Assembly: GCF_001613225.1 (NCBI RefSeq)
Contig: NZ_BDBY01000193.1
Coordinates: forward strand, 1 to 64,000
DNA length: 64,000 nucleotides
Direction: 5' to 3'
DNA from: Nocardia pseudovaccinii NBRC 100343
GTDB lineage: Bacteria > Actinomycetota > Actinomycetes > Mycobacteriales > Mycobacteriaceae
Of the stretch, positions 1 to 7,818 are shown one piece after another. Both the position numbers and the translations under genes were made by a program. Under the pieces are notes generated by a model, which was not told the DNA's origin, searched no databases, and saw only the letters and a list, made by a program, of their open reading frames with translations. Within the stretch, counting starts at the first letter, position 1. Every line of letters begins with the position of its first letter.

Positions 1-638
1 GCCGCGGCGACCTCGAGGGCCCACCGCGCCCGGTAGTGACCACGCACATCCCCCAGATCCAGCCCGGTGAATTCCGGCGATACCGCGACGGCGGCGGGGC
101 CGGTCAACGCGCGGTCGGCTCCGCCGAGCCAGGCCAGCACCGCGGCCAGGTGCTCGGCGCCGAGAACGGTCACCCCCGGCGCGAGAGCGGCCTCGGCGAG
201 GTTGGCGCACGGCACGATCACGACGGTGCGCCCACGATCTCGCGCCGCCAGGACCGCGGGCAGAATTCCGCGCACGGAGCGCAGACGGCCATCGGGGGCG
301 AGTTGACCGAGCAGCACGACTTCGGCCAAGAGCTGGGCTGGAATCGTTCCTGGGGCGGTGGCGGCGAGCACCGCCGCCGCCAAGGCGAGGTCGTGCATAC
401 CCTCGATGACCGGTGAGGCCGATGGTGAGAATGTGAGTGTCACCCGGCCCTGCGGCCATGCCCACCCACCGCCGGCGACGGCGGCGCGGACCCGGTCGAT
501 GCCCGCGTGCGCCGGATCCCCGGACGGAGCGGACACGGTGACCGAATCCAGTCCCGGCGTGATCTCGGCCGCGATCTCGCTCAGCTGCCCGGTGAGTCCG
601 GCCACGATCACCGAGCAAGCCACCGCGCTCGCTCTCAT
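1..638 (-). CDS. Mg-chelatase-like/ComM family protein, 3' end cut off by window
   Basis: The 212 visible residues match the N-terminal Lon-protease-like (ChlI) domain of ComM/YifB. Visible family features are a WPQGR...LTFSPSASP stretch at about residues 58-73, the run from GTIPAQLL to GQLAPDGRLRSVRGILP at about 94-120, and DLGDVRGHYRARWALE near the window edge, which aligns with the DxxDVRGQxxAKRALE lead-in to the AAA+ module. The AAA+ part is off the left edge. Start ATG at 638 has GGGAGG six bases upstream and overlaps the stop of a 30-aa gene (ATGA), suggesting coupling. ComM is a branch-migration helicase of natural transformation in other bacteria. Here it belongs to an integrative element that also carries YraN, its usual chromosomal neighbour. 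Confidence 0.8.
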   Translation of the reverse strand, partial: MRASAVACSVIVAGLTGQLSEIAAEITPGLDSVTVSAPSGDPAHAGIDRVRAAVAGGGWAWPQGRVTLTFSPSASPVIEGMHDLALAAAVLAATAPGTIPAQLLAEVVLLGQLAPDGRLRSVRGILPAVLAARDRGRTVVIVPCANLAEAALAPGVTVLGAEHLAAVLAWLGGADRALTGPAAVAVSPEFTGLDLGDVRGHYRARWALEVAA

Positions 639-727
639 CGCCGGCCTCCCTCGTGGAGGTGGTGGTCGACGGACACCGGCGCAGGATCGATCGAATCGCG
701 GGCCTGGCGTAGCGAGGTGGACGGCAT
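635..727 (-). CDS. 30-residue coupled small ORF
   Basis: ATG at 727 has GGAGA six bases upstream and the reading frame ends in a TGA that overlaps the ATG of the ComM-like gene (ATGA at 635-638). The peptide starts MPSTSLRQARDS and matches nothing I recognise. It may be a real small protein or simply an upstream frame that couples translation to comM. Evidence is only the ribosome binding site and the overlap. Confidence 0.4.
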   Translation of the reverse strand: MPSTSLRQARDSIDPAPVSVDHHLHEGGRR

Positions 728-921
728 GGTGGTCTCCGATCTCGGTACATGACGTGAACGGGTAGGAGGCGGGCAGGCAGGCCGGAAGCGGTCGCCGACG
801 GTCGAACGGGTCGGCGACGACGTCGAGAGAGCGGATGCTGTTGTGGCACAGCGGATTCGCCAATACCATCCGGACCGCGACGCAATCCCTCGCCCGGTAT
901 CGCCTGGGCGGGGTCGACGGG

Positions 922-2337
922 TCAGGCAGTGGGCAGGTAGGTGCGGGCCTCGACCAGGACACGGACCTGGTTGTGGACCTCCTCGGGCCAGCACACCGGC
1001 CCGGCGATCGGAAACTCGGTCACCGGGAGTTCGACCGGGTCACCGTGCACGCGCCCGATCGGGCGGCGCTGGGCGCGAAGGCGCAGCGTGCCCGGTTCGG
1101 TGATCGGTTCGGGTGGGGTGGCGTACCAGTGGGGCGGATGCGCCCATGTCGCGTTGTACTCGATGCCCTCGACTGTCCAGGACCAGTGCTCGGCGTGTGG
1201 GCCGAGGTGGTGGTCGAGTTTCGTCTTGCCGCCCCGGCGTTTCGGGCGTGGCGGGAGGCTGGTCGCGTCGAGGTCGGCGAAGATGTCGGGAAACCGTTCG
1301 TGGGCCGCAGCCTCGGTCATGACGGCGGTGACCTCGTGGAAGCGCACCGGGTGATCGGTGGTGATCCACCGATGCCCGGTCATCTTCGCGGCGATGGTGT
1401 GCAGCGCCAACCGGGACAGCGAAAAGTTCACTACCGACACCGATTTCGGATTCACCCGCGTGATCTGACGCCACGTCGACCCGCCCGCGCGCACGAAGTC
1501 CCCGACCGCGAAATCCTCCCGGCCCCAGCCCGGGGTCAAGCCCTCATCGACCTGGGACTGGCGGACCTGGGGCCAGTAGGCGATATCTCGCTCGCGCTGG
1601 GTCATCCGGGCCAGCACCCGCGCCCGGTACTCACCGGTCGCCGGACCCGTGGTGTCGGTCTGATACACGTTGCCGTCGCTGTCGAGGAACCTGCGGGTGT
1701 GCCCGTCGAGGGCGCGTTGATCGCCGCGTTGTTCGGCCTCGAGGGTGTCGATCCGGTTGGCGACCGTGCGCGGGGAATTCCGGTGCTCGGTGGTGTGGGT
1801 GGCGGCCTCGGCGCGTTGGTGGGCGCGGGTGGCGTCGCGGTCGGCTTCCACCGAGCGGCCCCACGCCTTCCACGACTTGTCGATGGCGTTGCGATGCCTG
1901 CGTTCGGAATGGTGTCCGATCTTGATCGGCTCGCCGAACGGGGGCAACGCGTCGTGGGCTCGCTGATGCGCCGCCTCCGCGACAGCGGCTTTCGTGTCCT
2001 TGCGGGATGCCTTGCCTTGCAACGCATCGACTCTAGCCGCCTGTCGGAGGGTGCGGTCGGTCTCGGCGTCCTCGGTGGCGCGCACGCTGCGGTCGACGTC
2101 GATCTCGACGGTGTATCCGGCCTCGCGCAGCTTCTCGGCGGCGTAGTCGATGTGGTACTGCTTGGGCTGGCGGTCTCGGGAGGACACCACGATCCAACAT
2201 CCGAGACTGCGCGCCCACCGCCAGTGGCCGATCGTCTTGCGCACCGCGCACATGACCTCGTAGGTGCCGTCGTCACGGACGGTGCCATTCAACAGGGTGC
2301 CCTCTTCAGCGGTATGGGAGATCGTGAGTGCCGACAC
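922..2337 (-). CDS. DUF3560 domain protein
   Basis: 471 aa with a GTG start at 2337, seven bases after a near-perfect Shine-Dalgarno (GGAAGGAGGTGA). The N-terminal 180 residues are recognisable as DUF3560: a TYEVMCAVRK...WRWARSLGCW segment, then a helical stretch ending in PFGEPIKIGHHSERRHR (about residues 132-148), the family signature. The middle is charged and helical. The C-terminal half (about 260-471) contains DFVRAGGSTWRQITRVN and looks like a separate small beta domain. DUF3560 proteins are common on actinobacterial plasmids and integrative elements; their biochemical role is not established. The gene lies between a 248-aa unknown and the ComM gene in the same direction. Confidence 0.8.
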   Translation of the reverse strand: MSALTISHTAEEGTLLNGTVRDDGTYEVMCAVRKTIGHWRWARSLGCWIVVSSRDRQPKQYHIDYAAEKLREAGYTVEIDVDRSVRATEDAETDRTLRQAARVDALQGKASRKDTKAAVAEAAHQRAHDALPPFGEPIKIGHHSERRHRNAIDKSWKAWGRSVEADRDATRAHQRAEAATHTTEHRNSPRTVANRIDTLEAEQRGDQRALDGHTRRFLDSDGNVYQTDTTGPATGEYRARVLARMTQRERDIAYWPQVRQSQVDEGLTPGWGREDFAVGDFVRAGGSTWRQITRVNPKSVSVVNFSLSRLALHTIAAKMTGHRWITTDHPVRFHEVTAVMTEAAAHERFPDIFADLDATSLPPRPKRRGGKTKLDHHLGPHAEHWSWTVEGIEYNATWAHPPHWYATPPEPITEPGTLRLRAQRRPIGRVHGDPVELPVTEFPIAGPVCWPEEVHNQVRVLVEARTYLPTA

Positions 2338-2431
2338 GGGGCGTCACCTCCTTCCAATAATTCATGACATGCGCATCTGCGCATGTGTGTGGGTGTGTGT
2401 GCTCCCGCCGGGATCGGTGGCCCGTGCGGGG

Positions 2432-3178
2432 TCAGTCGTGGGTGGGAGCGGGTTCGGGGAGCCGGTAGTCGTGGGGGCCGGTCGGGGTGAGCTCGTCGCG
2501 GGTGAAGTCCTCGACAGGCTCACCGATCCACAGCGTGGTCGGGCCCGGGATGGGCAGGTCGCCGCGCAACCACAGCTCGAAGATGTCGCCGAGGTCGAAC
2601 AATCTGCCCGTGCCACGATCCTGGACACACAACCGAGCCGCCTCACCGCAGCACACCCGCATCAGCGACAGCCCGGTCGCTTCCTCGATCTCGGCGAACA
2701 ACCCACCGATGCGCTCGCCGGGCACCGAGGACAGCAGCACCTGGCCGAGGCGGCCGGTGAACGTGTCGGGATCGGTGAACGCGCGCAACTGCCCGGTCAG
2801 TTCACGCTGGCGTGCGGTGATAACCGAGAACACGACGTCGCCGAGGGTTTCACCGATGCTCGACTTCCGTATCGCGTCACGCACCTGGGGTAGTTCGGTG
2901 CGGGTGAGGCTGCCGCCGACCATCCCCAGCAGATCCGCCACCGAGATCACCGCCGCCCTGGCCGGAGCATTCACACGCACGGCCTCGACAGCGGTGACCG
3001 ACGGCAGCTGCGGCGCGGCACCGGTGTCGTCCTCACATCCACCGACCTCGAGGTAGGCGCCGGTGAGGGGTTCGTCGTCGCGGACCTCCACCAGGGTCAG
3101 GCCCCCATCGTCGATACCGACGAAACCGGAGGTGTCCAAACCCGACACCCAGGTATGTAGTTCCTGGACAGAGATCAT
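2432..3178 (-). CDS. Hypothetical protein, 248 aa
   Basis: ATG at 3178 with AAAGGA five bases upstream. The protein starts MISVQELHTWVSGLD and is acidic, with alternating beta-like and helical stretches, no signal peptide and no membrane segment. I do not recognise a family. A single CC pair (VCCGEAARLCV, about residues 174-184) is the only notable cluster. It sits 94 bases upstream of the DUF3560 gene in the same direction and is probably co-transcribed. The strong ribosome binding site and the codon pattern support it being real. Confidence 0.65.
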   Translation of the reverse strand: MISVQELHTWVSGLDTSGFVGIDDGGLTLVEVRDDEPLTGAYLEVGGCEDDTGAAPQLPSVTAVEAVRVNAPARAAVISVADLLGMVGGSLTRTELPQVRDAIRKSSIGETLGDVVFSVITARQRELTGQLRAFTDPDTFTGRLGQVLLSSVPGERIGGLFAEIEEATGLSLMRVCCGEAARLCVQDRGTGRLFDLGDIFELWLRGDLPIPGPTTLWIGEPVEDFTRDELTPTGPHDYRLPEPAPTHD

Positions 3179-3319
3179 GACCGTCCTTTGCTGTTGTCGG
3201 AGAGGGGGTTTGGTAGATCACCGCTGTGTTTCTGCCGAGCCGGGGCCGTGGATAGCGGCGTGACCAGGGATTCTCGGTCACTAATGCTCGGGAAGCGCCG
3301 TCACGGCGGTGTCGTTGTC

Positions 3320-3976
3320 CTACCCGTCCATCCCGGGGCGGCCTCTGCCCTCACCCCGTGGCGTCGGGGGCTGACCGGTGATCTGGTGGAGCAGGCTGTT
3401 GGCGACGGTGATGACGTGTTCGAGGTGCCATCGGGCCGCCGCGGCAGTCGAAAGCGCGGGGTCGATGTAGGTGAGTTCGGTGAAGCCGGTTGTCACAGCT
3501 ACGTTTTCCTGCTCGCCGCAGTGATTGCGCAGCAAGAGAGTGAAGCCGGGATGGCGGGGTGCGTTGTCGTGGTCGATGAGCAGTTCCAGGCGAGGGTCAC
3601 CGGTGAGGACACCGGCATTGTGAGCGGCGTCGACCAGGGCCACCAGGTCGCTGGCGGGCTCCTCGTCGTGACTGCTCGCGATGTTGCCGGCGATCTGGTC
3701 CCCCTCTGCCGCGATCCAGCGCCCGAAAGCGGGCTCGTCGAGGGCGAACGGGGCCGGATCGTGGTGGGCGATGGCGAAGGCGGTCTCGGGCGAATCGCTC
3801 GCGGCAGTGCCGTCGTGGTCGTCGTCGGTGAGCAGCGCGTGTGCTCGGACCAGAAGATCCTTCTGATACGTGCTGAGGATGTCGTGGAGATCCCCGGTGC
3901 TGGCCCACAGCTGCGCGGCCGTGCACACCAGGGCTTCGACCTCCTCGGGGGTGAACATGCTTCTGATCGGGAACAC
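3320..3976 (-). CDS. Hypothetical protein, about 218 aa
   Basis: I place the start at GTG 3976 (VFPIRSMFTPEEVE) because GAAAG lies nine bases upstream, the same arrangement as the next gene upstream. An in-frame extension to GTG 4087 would add a cysteine-rich segment (CWCRAEIPFPCKCG) but has no ribosome binding site. The protein is acidic with helical segments (FTPEEVEALVCTAAQLW; PASDLVALVDAAHNAGVL) and a histidine/asparagine-rich RLELLIDHDNAPRHPG stretch. I cannot assign a family. It is co-directional with the flanking element genes. Confidence 0.6.
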   Translation of the reverse strand: MFPIRSMFTPEEVEALVCTAAQLWASTGDLHDILSTYQKDLLVRAHALLTDDDHDGTAASDSPETAFAIAHHDPAPFALDEPAFGRWIAAEGDQIAGNIASSHDEEPASDLVALVDAAHNAGVLTGDPRLELLIDHDNAPRHPGFTLLLRNHCGEQENVAVTTGFTELTYIDPALSTAAAARWHLEHVITVANSLLHQITGQPPTPRGEGRGRPGMDG

Positions 3977-4166
3977 AGGCGGCGTCTTTCTGTGTGGAGG
4001 TAGCGCACTCACCTCGGCCGTGAGGCGGCCAGGACCGCACTTACAGGGGAAGGGGATCTCGGCGCGACACCAGCACTCGCGCGGCACGATGATCGGTGCG
4101 GTGTGTCCGGATGACGGCCCAGGGTGCGTGGAGTGCGAAACTGGTGGCAGACTGTGGAACCGGTGT

Positions 4167-5420
4167 TCAGGCGGCGACGGGGGAGTGCGCGCCGAGCAGG
4201 GCGGCGTGTTCGAGTGCCAGCAACCGTTCGTCGGCGTGTCCGCCCCAACGGGTTTCGAACCCCGAACGTTTCTTCGGGTTGATTGTGTTCGGGGCCGCGA
4301 CGAAGAACTCCTCCAGTCGCGGATAGCTCTCGGTCACGGTGGTCAGCCAGAGGCGGGCGTGCTCGCCGTCGGTACGGACAGCGATCCCCAGGCTATCGGC
4401 GAGGTCGAGGACGAACCGCTCGGCGTCGGCGCGGTCGGCGCGGTGGACGACCTCGACCGCGCGCCATGCCTGCGCGCGGGCGCTGTAGCAGCGCCGCACC
4501 CGATACACCGCCCACTCGCACGCGTCCATCGGCGCGTCGGCCAGGGCGTGGACCTCGTAGGCGCCACCGGCACGCAACCGGTCGCGTAACGATTTCCCCG
4601 GCCCGAACAGGCCGCTGCGGTGGTTCAGCGCCAGCGCGCAGTACTCGTCGACCAGATGCCGGAAGGCCTCCTCGGGGTAGGCCCGGTAGCGGGCGAGTTG
4701 GTCGGGCCAACTGGGCACGTTCACGTAACCACACTGGCGGCAGCAACTTTTCGGCCACCACACGCCGAACAGTCCGTACAGGTAGCCCTGGCACATCGCC
4801 CGGCTCATCCCCGCCGCGTGCAGCGGGTAGATCGGGTGACGGCGACCGCCCATCGTGACCGAGGTGTCGCGGGCGATCCTTGCGGTCTCCTCGGCGGAGA
4901 ACCCCACGGCGTGGATGTAGGGGCGTGGACCCAAATGTGTTGCCCGCCAGGCATCTAAAGGCTGGCCCTTCGCCTTGGTTGAGCAGGCGCGCCCGTTCAG
5001 GGTGGGCATGACCCCGTTGCCGCGGTGTTCGGCCGAGAGCGGGTAGAAGCCGTGTTCGTCGGGATCGGGATGCAGACGTGTCGGGGTCCGGGTGTCTTGC
5101 AGGACAACGATTCCGTCGGCGACTGCGGGGCCGGCGCGGGCGACTTCGACCAGGCGCACTCGCCGGGCGGCGAGCAGCGGCAGAATATGTTGCGCGACAA
5201 GGTCGCAGGTCGATCTCCACTCGTCACCTGTCTGGGCGACCATTACCAGCAGATTCGACAGATCCTGCCGCAACTGCGGTGGCCGGAAACCCGGGTCGAG
5301 CAGGGTACGGATCACGCCCGCCGCGCTGTCGACACCGAGACCGAAAGACCAGCACACCGGCATCGCGTCATCATCGAAAAGCGTTGCGAGAGCGAATAAT
5401 CCCTCAGTATCTTCGAACAC
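4167..5420 (-). CDS. PP-loop (PAPS-reductase/DndC-like) ATP pyrophosphatase family protein
   Basis: The start GTG 5420 is chosen because AAAGGA lies seven bases upstream; the frame stays open further but without a signal. The product is 417 aa. A PP-loop variant, SFGLGVDS, lies at residues 25-32, followed by a helix and LSNLLVMVAQTGDEW, the pattern of the N-type ATP pyrophosphatase fold found in PAPS reductases, DndC and related phage proteins. A cysteine group (KSCCRQCGY, mid-protein) may bind metal or a cluster. Substrate is unknown. A second, now broken PP-loop gene of the canonical SGGKDS type lies about 8 kb upstream in the same gene series, so the element once carried two. Fold assignment is fairly secure; function is not. 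Confidence 0.65.
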   Translation of the reverse strand: MFEDTEGLFALATLFDDDAMPVCWSFGLGVDSAAGVIRTLLDPGFRPPQLRQDLSNLLVMVAQTGDEWRSTCDLVAQHILPLLAARRVRLVEVARAGPAVADGIVVLQDTRTPTRLHPDPDEHGFYPLSAEHRGNGVMPTLNGRACSTKAKGQPLDAWRATHLGPRPYIHAVGFSAEETARIARDTSVTMGGRRHPIYPLHAAGMSRAMCQGYLYGLFGVWWPKSCCRQCGYVNVPSWPDQLARYRAYPEEAFRHLVDEYCALALNHRSGLFGPGKSLRDRLRAGGAYEVHALADAPMDACEWAVYRVRRCYSARAQAWRAVEVVHRADRADAERFVLDLADSLGIAVRTDGEHARLWLTTVTESYPRLEEFFVAAPNTINPKKRSGFETRWGGHADERLLALEHAALLGAHSPVAA

Positions 5421-5723
5421 GGGGGCGTTCCTTTCGGCAGATGACGCGGCCCGGCACTCACGGTCGGAACCGATGCGCCGGGCGCTGATGGGAAACGAGT
5501 AGTCCCCGGCGTATTCACGGCCCCTGGGGGTGAAAGGCGTCCGCGCGTCGAGGCAGGGACTGCCTCGATCGAGGGTCGGTACCGAGGGGCGCAGGCCCGT
5601 TTTCGGTTTGAGATCCGTGGTTACAGAAGGTCGGTGGTTTCCCGTCCGTGTCCCGACGCGGTCTCGGTCGGCCAGGAATTCCGCAGGGCGCACACCATTG
5701 CAGGTGTGCGCCGAGCCGGTCTG
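5421..5723. other. Intergenic, no feature recognised
   Basis: The 303 bases between the PP-loop gene and the methyltransferase hold no reading frame with a ribosome binding site and no RNA gene that I can see. The minus frame of the PP-loop gene stays open through it, but the translated sequence is arginine/serine-rich and looks like chance coding. Confidence 0.4.
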
Positions 5724-6534
5724 TCAGCGGTCGACGGGGCGGCGGGCGTGCAGGAGGACAGTGTCGACCTCGCTGCCGGAGGTGGTGAACGCCCCGGCGG
5801 GCAGTTGTTCGTAGCCGCCGTGGACGGTGATGAATTCACGCATCGCCCTGTGGTCGCGGTCGGTGCGGTAGGTGCAGCTGTTGGGCGCGAGGGCCAGCAG
5901 CTGTCCGCCGTGGTTGAGCAGGTCCCACGCGGTGTAGAGGTGATCCATCCACACCGTCGGCTGCCCCGGCAGCGCGAACGGCGGGTTCATCACCACGCCC
6001 GCGTACTGGGGTGTCGCTGTCGCGGCGAATTCCTCGAAACTAGCTATCACGATGGTGACCCGCGGGTCGTAGGCGATGGCGGCGGCGCGTTCGTGGTCGG
6101 GCTCCACGGCGGTGACGTGCACAGCCGGGTTGATTGCAAGGATCGCCCGCACGAGCGCGCCGTCGCCTGCCGAGGGCTCAAGGGACGTGCGCGCCGGGCG
6201 CGAGAGCGGCGATATCGGAGTGCTCACCCGCCACGATGTGGCGGGCCAGCGGTTCGGGGGTCGCGAAGTACGCCTCGAGTACTTTCCTGTCGGTGTTGGG
6301 GGTCGTGCCACGCGCCACGGCCGACGCGATGGTCTCGGTGGGGTCGCCGGGGAAGACGTGGGCCTGTGCTCGGCGGTTCCATTTTCCGCCCATGGACTCG
6401 ATGACCCTGTTGACTTTGCGGTAGTCGGCTTCGCTCAGCTGCTCGGGCAGGAACAGGTTGTTGCCGTCGATTCGTGACCCGGCCAGGATTCCGCGAGCGA
6501 ACTCGGGCACGGACACCGACGTTCTCACAGCCAT
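5724..6534 (-). pseudogene. Frameshifted N6-adenine DNA methyltransferase
   Basis: ATG 6534 has AAAGGTGA six bases upstream. The first frame (118 aa, MAVRTSVSVPEFARGIL...) runs to a TGA at 6178-6180 just where SAM motif I should begin. The second frame carries on at once with LEPSAGDGALVRAI (motif I) and VVMNPPFALPG (motif IV NPPF, adenine or glutamine N-methylation). Joined, the two give about 270 aa, a normal length for this class. The break is in GTCCCTTGAG at 6177-6186: one base too many, or a +1 slip on CCT before the TGA. It could be a true mutation, an assembly error or programmed frameshifting. It probably modified element DNA or protected it from restriction. Confidence 0.75.
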
Positions 6535-6540
6535 CGATGA

Positions 6541-7308
6541 TCACCTTTCACGCTGATAGGGCACACACGGATAGGGACAGGGGGGTTCAGAGCCCGCACG
6601 CCGCGGGTGAAGGGGAACGGCAAGGGCGCGCCGGATGACCGGGATATCGTTGGCGCGCCGCCCGCTCACACTCACGGTCGCGAATCCGAACCACGCTCGT
6701 CGTCCCGGACCGCCGGAAAGCGGTGGCCGCCGGCGGACGAAGGGCGCGCATGGACACCACGGTCGCCGCGGCTGGTCATCTGCTGGCTTTCGTGTGATGT
6801 GGGCGAGCAGGACGCGCAGGCGTCCGCGCCGGGTTTGCAGGTTGAGATAGGCCGACAGGTCGACTGCGGCGACGAAGGCGTCGACCAGCTGCTCGCCGAG
6901 TTGGTCGATCTCACTCTTCTTGTCGAGGAGTTCCTGGACCTGCTCGGTGAGGCGGGTGATCTGTCTGTCGGGTCCTGCCATCCCGGCCGGGACGAGATCG
7001 AAACCGAACTCGGCGGCCAGCATGTCGAGCAGTCCCAGGCCACGGGGTCTGGCGGCTGGGTCCGCGGCTTCGACCACGGTTCGGCCCTGCGGGGTCGAGC
7101 AGATCACGCGATCCTGCCGCGGCTGCTCGTAGCTGCACTGGGTGCCGCGCGCCTCATCGAGCGGCTCGCTCTGCTGAATCAACGCGTCCAGACACCATCG
7201 GCCGTCCTCGAACACCAGATACACCTTCGCCGCGACCTCGATCCGATGCTCATCGGGCATGTAGGAATCGAAATCGGTGTGATAGGCGTCGATCTCGTTG
7301 CCACTCAC
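6541..7308 (-). CDS. Hypothetical protein, 255 aa, central coiled coil
   Basis: The start GTG 7308 (VSGNEIDAYHTDFD) is the best candidate; its ribosome binding site is weak. Residues 1-50 include IEVAAKVYLVFEDGRWCLDALI, a compact beta segment. Residues about 110-150 (ITRLTEQVQELLDKKSEIDQ) form an obvious coiled coil. The last 80 residues are proline/arginine-rich and less convincing, so the true protein may be shorter or the tail may be frameshifted. No family recognised. The gene ends six bases upstream of the methyltransferase start, which argues for one operon. Confidence 0.55.
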   Translation of the reverse strand: MSGNEIDAYHTDFDSYMPDEHRIEVAAKVYLVFEDGRWCLDALIQQSEPLDEARGTQCSYEQPRQDRVICSTPQGRTVVEAADPAARPRGLGLLDMLAAEFGFDLVPAGMAGPDRQITRLTEQVQELLDKKSEIDQLGEQLVDAFVAAVDLSAYLNLQTRRGRLRVLLAHITRKPADDQPRRPWCPCAPFVRRRPPLSGGPGRRAWFGFATVSVSGRRANDIPVIRRALAVPLHPRRAGSEPPCPYPCVPYQRER

Positions 7309-7414
7309 GATGTTTCTGCGAGTTCGGATGCAGGCGTGCGGAGGCGGGATCGCGTCCAGCCGTGTCGGGACACGATCGGAAGTCGGTGGGAGTCGCGCCT
7401 GGGCAGGGCCGGGT

Positions 7415-7813
7415 TCAGCCGAGCCAGTCGGCGACCGGCACGGTGCCGGTGGCGGCTTCGGCGATGACCTCGGCCATGGACACGTCCACGCGGAAGCGGT
7501 GCCCGATGCGGGCTTCGACCGCCGCGTACTGCGCGGCCAGTTCCGGGTGCAGGCGCGCGGCCCGCACCAGGCCCGACGTCGAGGAATAGATGCAGAACAC
7601 ACACGATGCGCGAGCAAATCCTGCCCGGTAGGAATGATGAGGTCGGGTGCCAGCCGCCGCGATCCGCGCCCACACCGTCGCGAGGTCCCAGCCGTGGATC
7701 GGCAGCCAGGTGTCAACGATCCGCCGCGAGTTCGAGATGCTGCCAGTGGGCGGGTTCTCGCCGGCGCGGGTGGTACTGCACCGCGGGCACAGACACGTCC
7801 TGCCGGGCTCGTG
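7415..7813 (-). pseudogene. C-terminal piece of interrupted PAPS-reductase-like gene
   Basis: Read downward from 7813 this segment encodes SNSRRIVDTWLPIHGWDL, then a VWARIAAAGTRPHHSY stretch and SCVFCIYSS, ending PVADWLG. WLPIHxW and SCxFC are the C-terminal hallmarks of the phage/element PAPS-reductase family. It has no start or upstream PP-loop. The matching N-terminal and middle pieces lie at 13707-14099 and 9486-9641, same strand and order. Joining the pieces and removing the direct repeats gives about 0.94 kb, a normal length, but one extra frame shift remains before SNSRR, so the gene is dead. Confidence 0.8.
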
Positions 7814-7818
7814 GACGA
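7808..7818. repeat. Left end of insert 2: target repeat plus terminal inverted repeat
   Basis: CTCGTG followed by GACGA. CTCGTG recurs directly at 9486-9491, and GACGA recurs inverted as TCGTC at 9481-9485. The short length means chance cannot be excluded without other copies. Confidence 0.45.

Noticed and set aside
835..2367. Long plus-strand reading frame (510 codons) opposite DUF3560
   Set aside because: It is antisense to a gene with a perfect ribosome binding site and recognised domain; its translation is Gly/Arg/Val-rich with no motif. High GC content leaves such frames open by chance.
3977..4087. N-terminal extension of the 3320-3976 gene with CWCRAEIPFPCKCG
   Set aside because: The Cys-rich stretch is attractive, but the start lacks a ribosome binding site while GTG 3976 has one. 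Kept only as an alternative.
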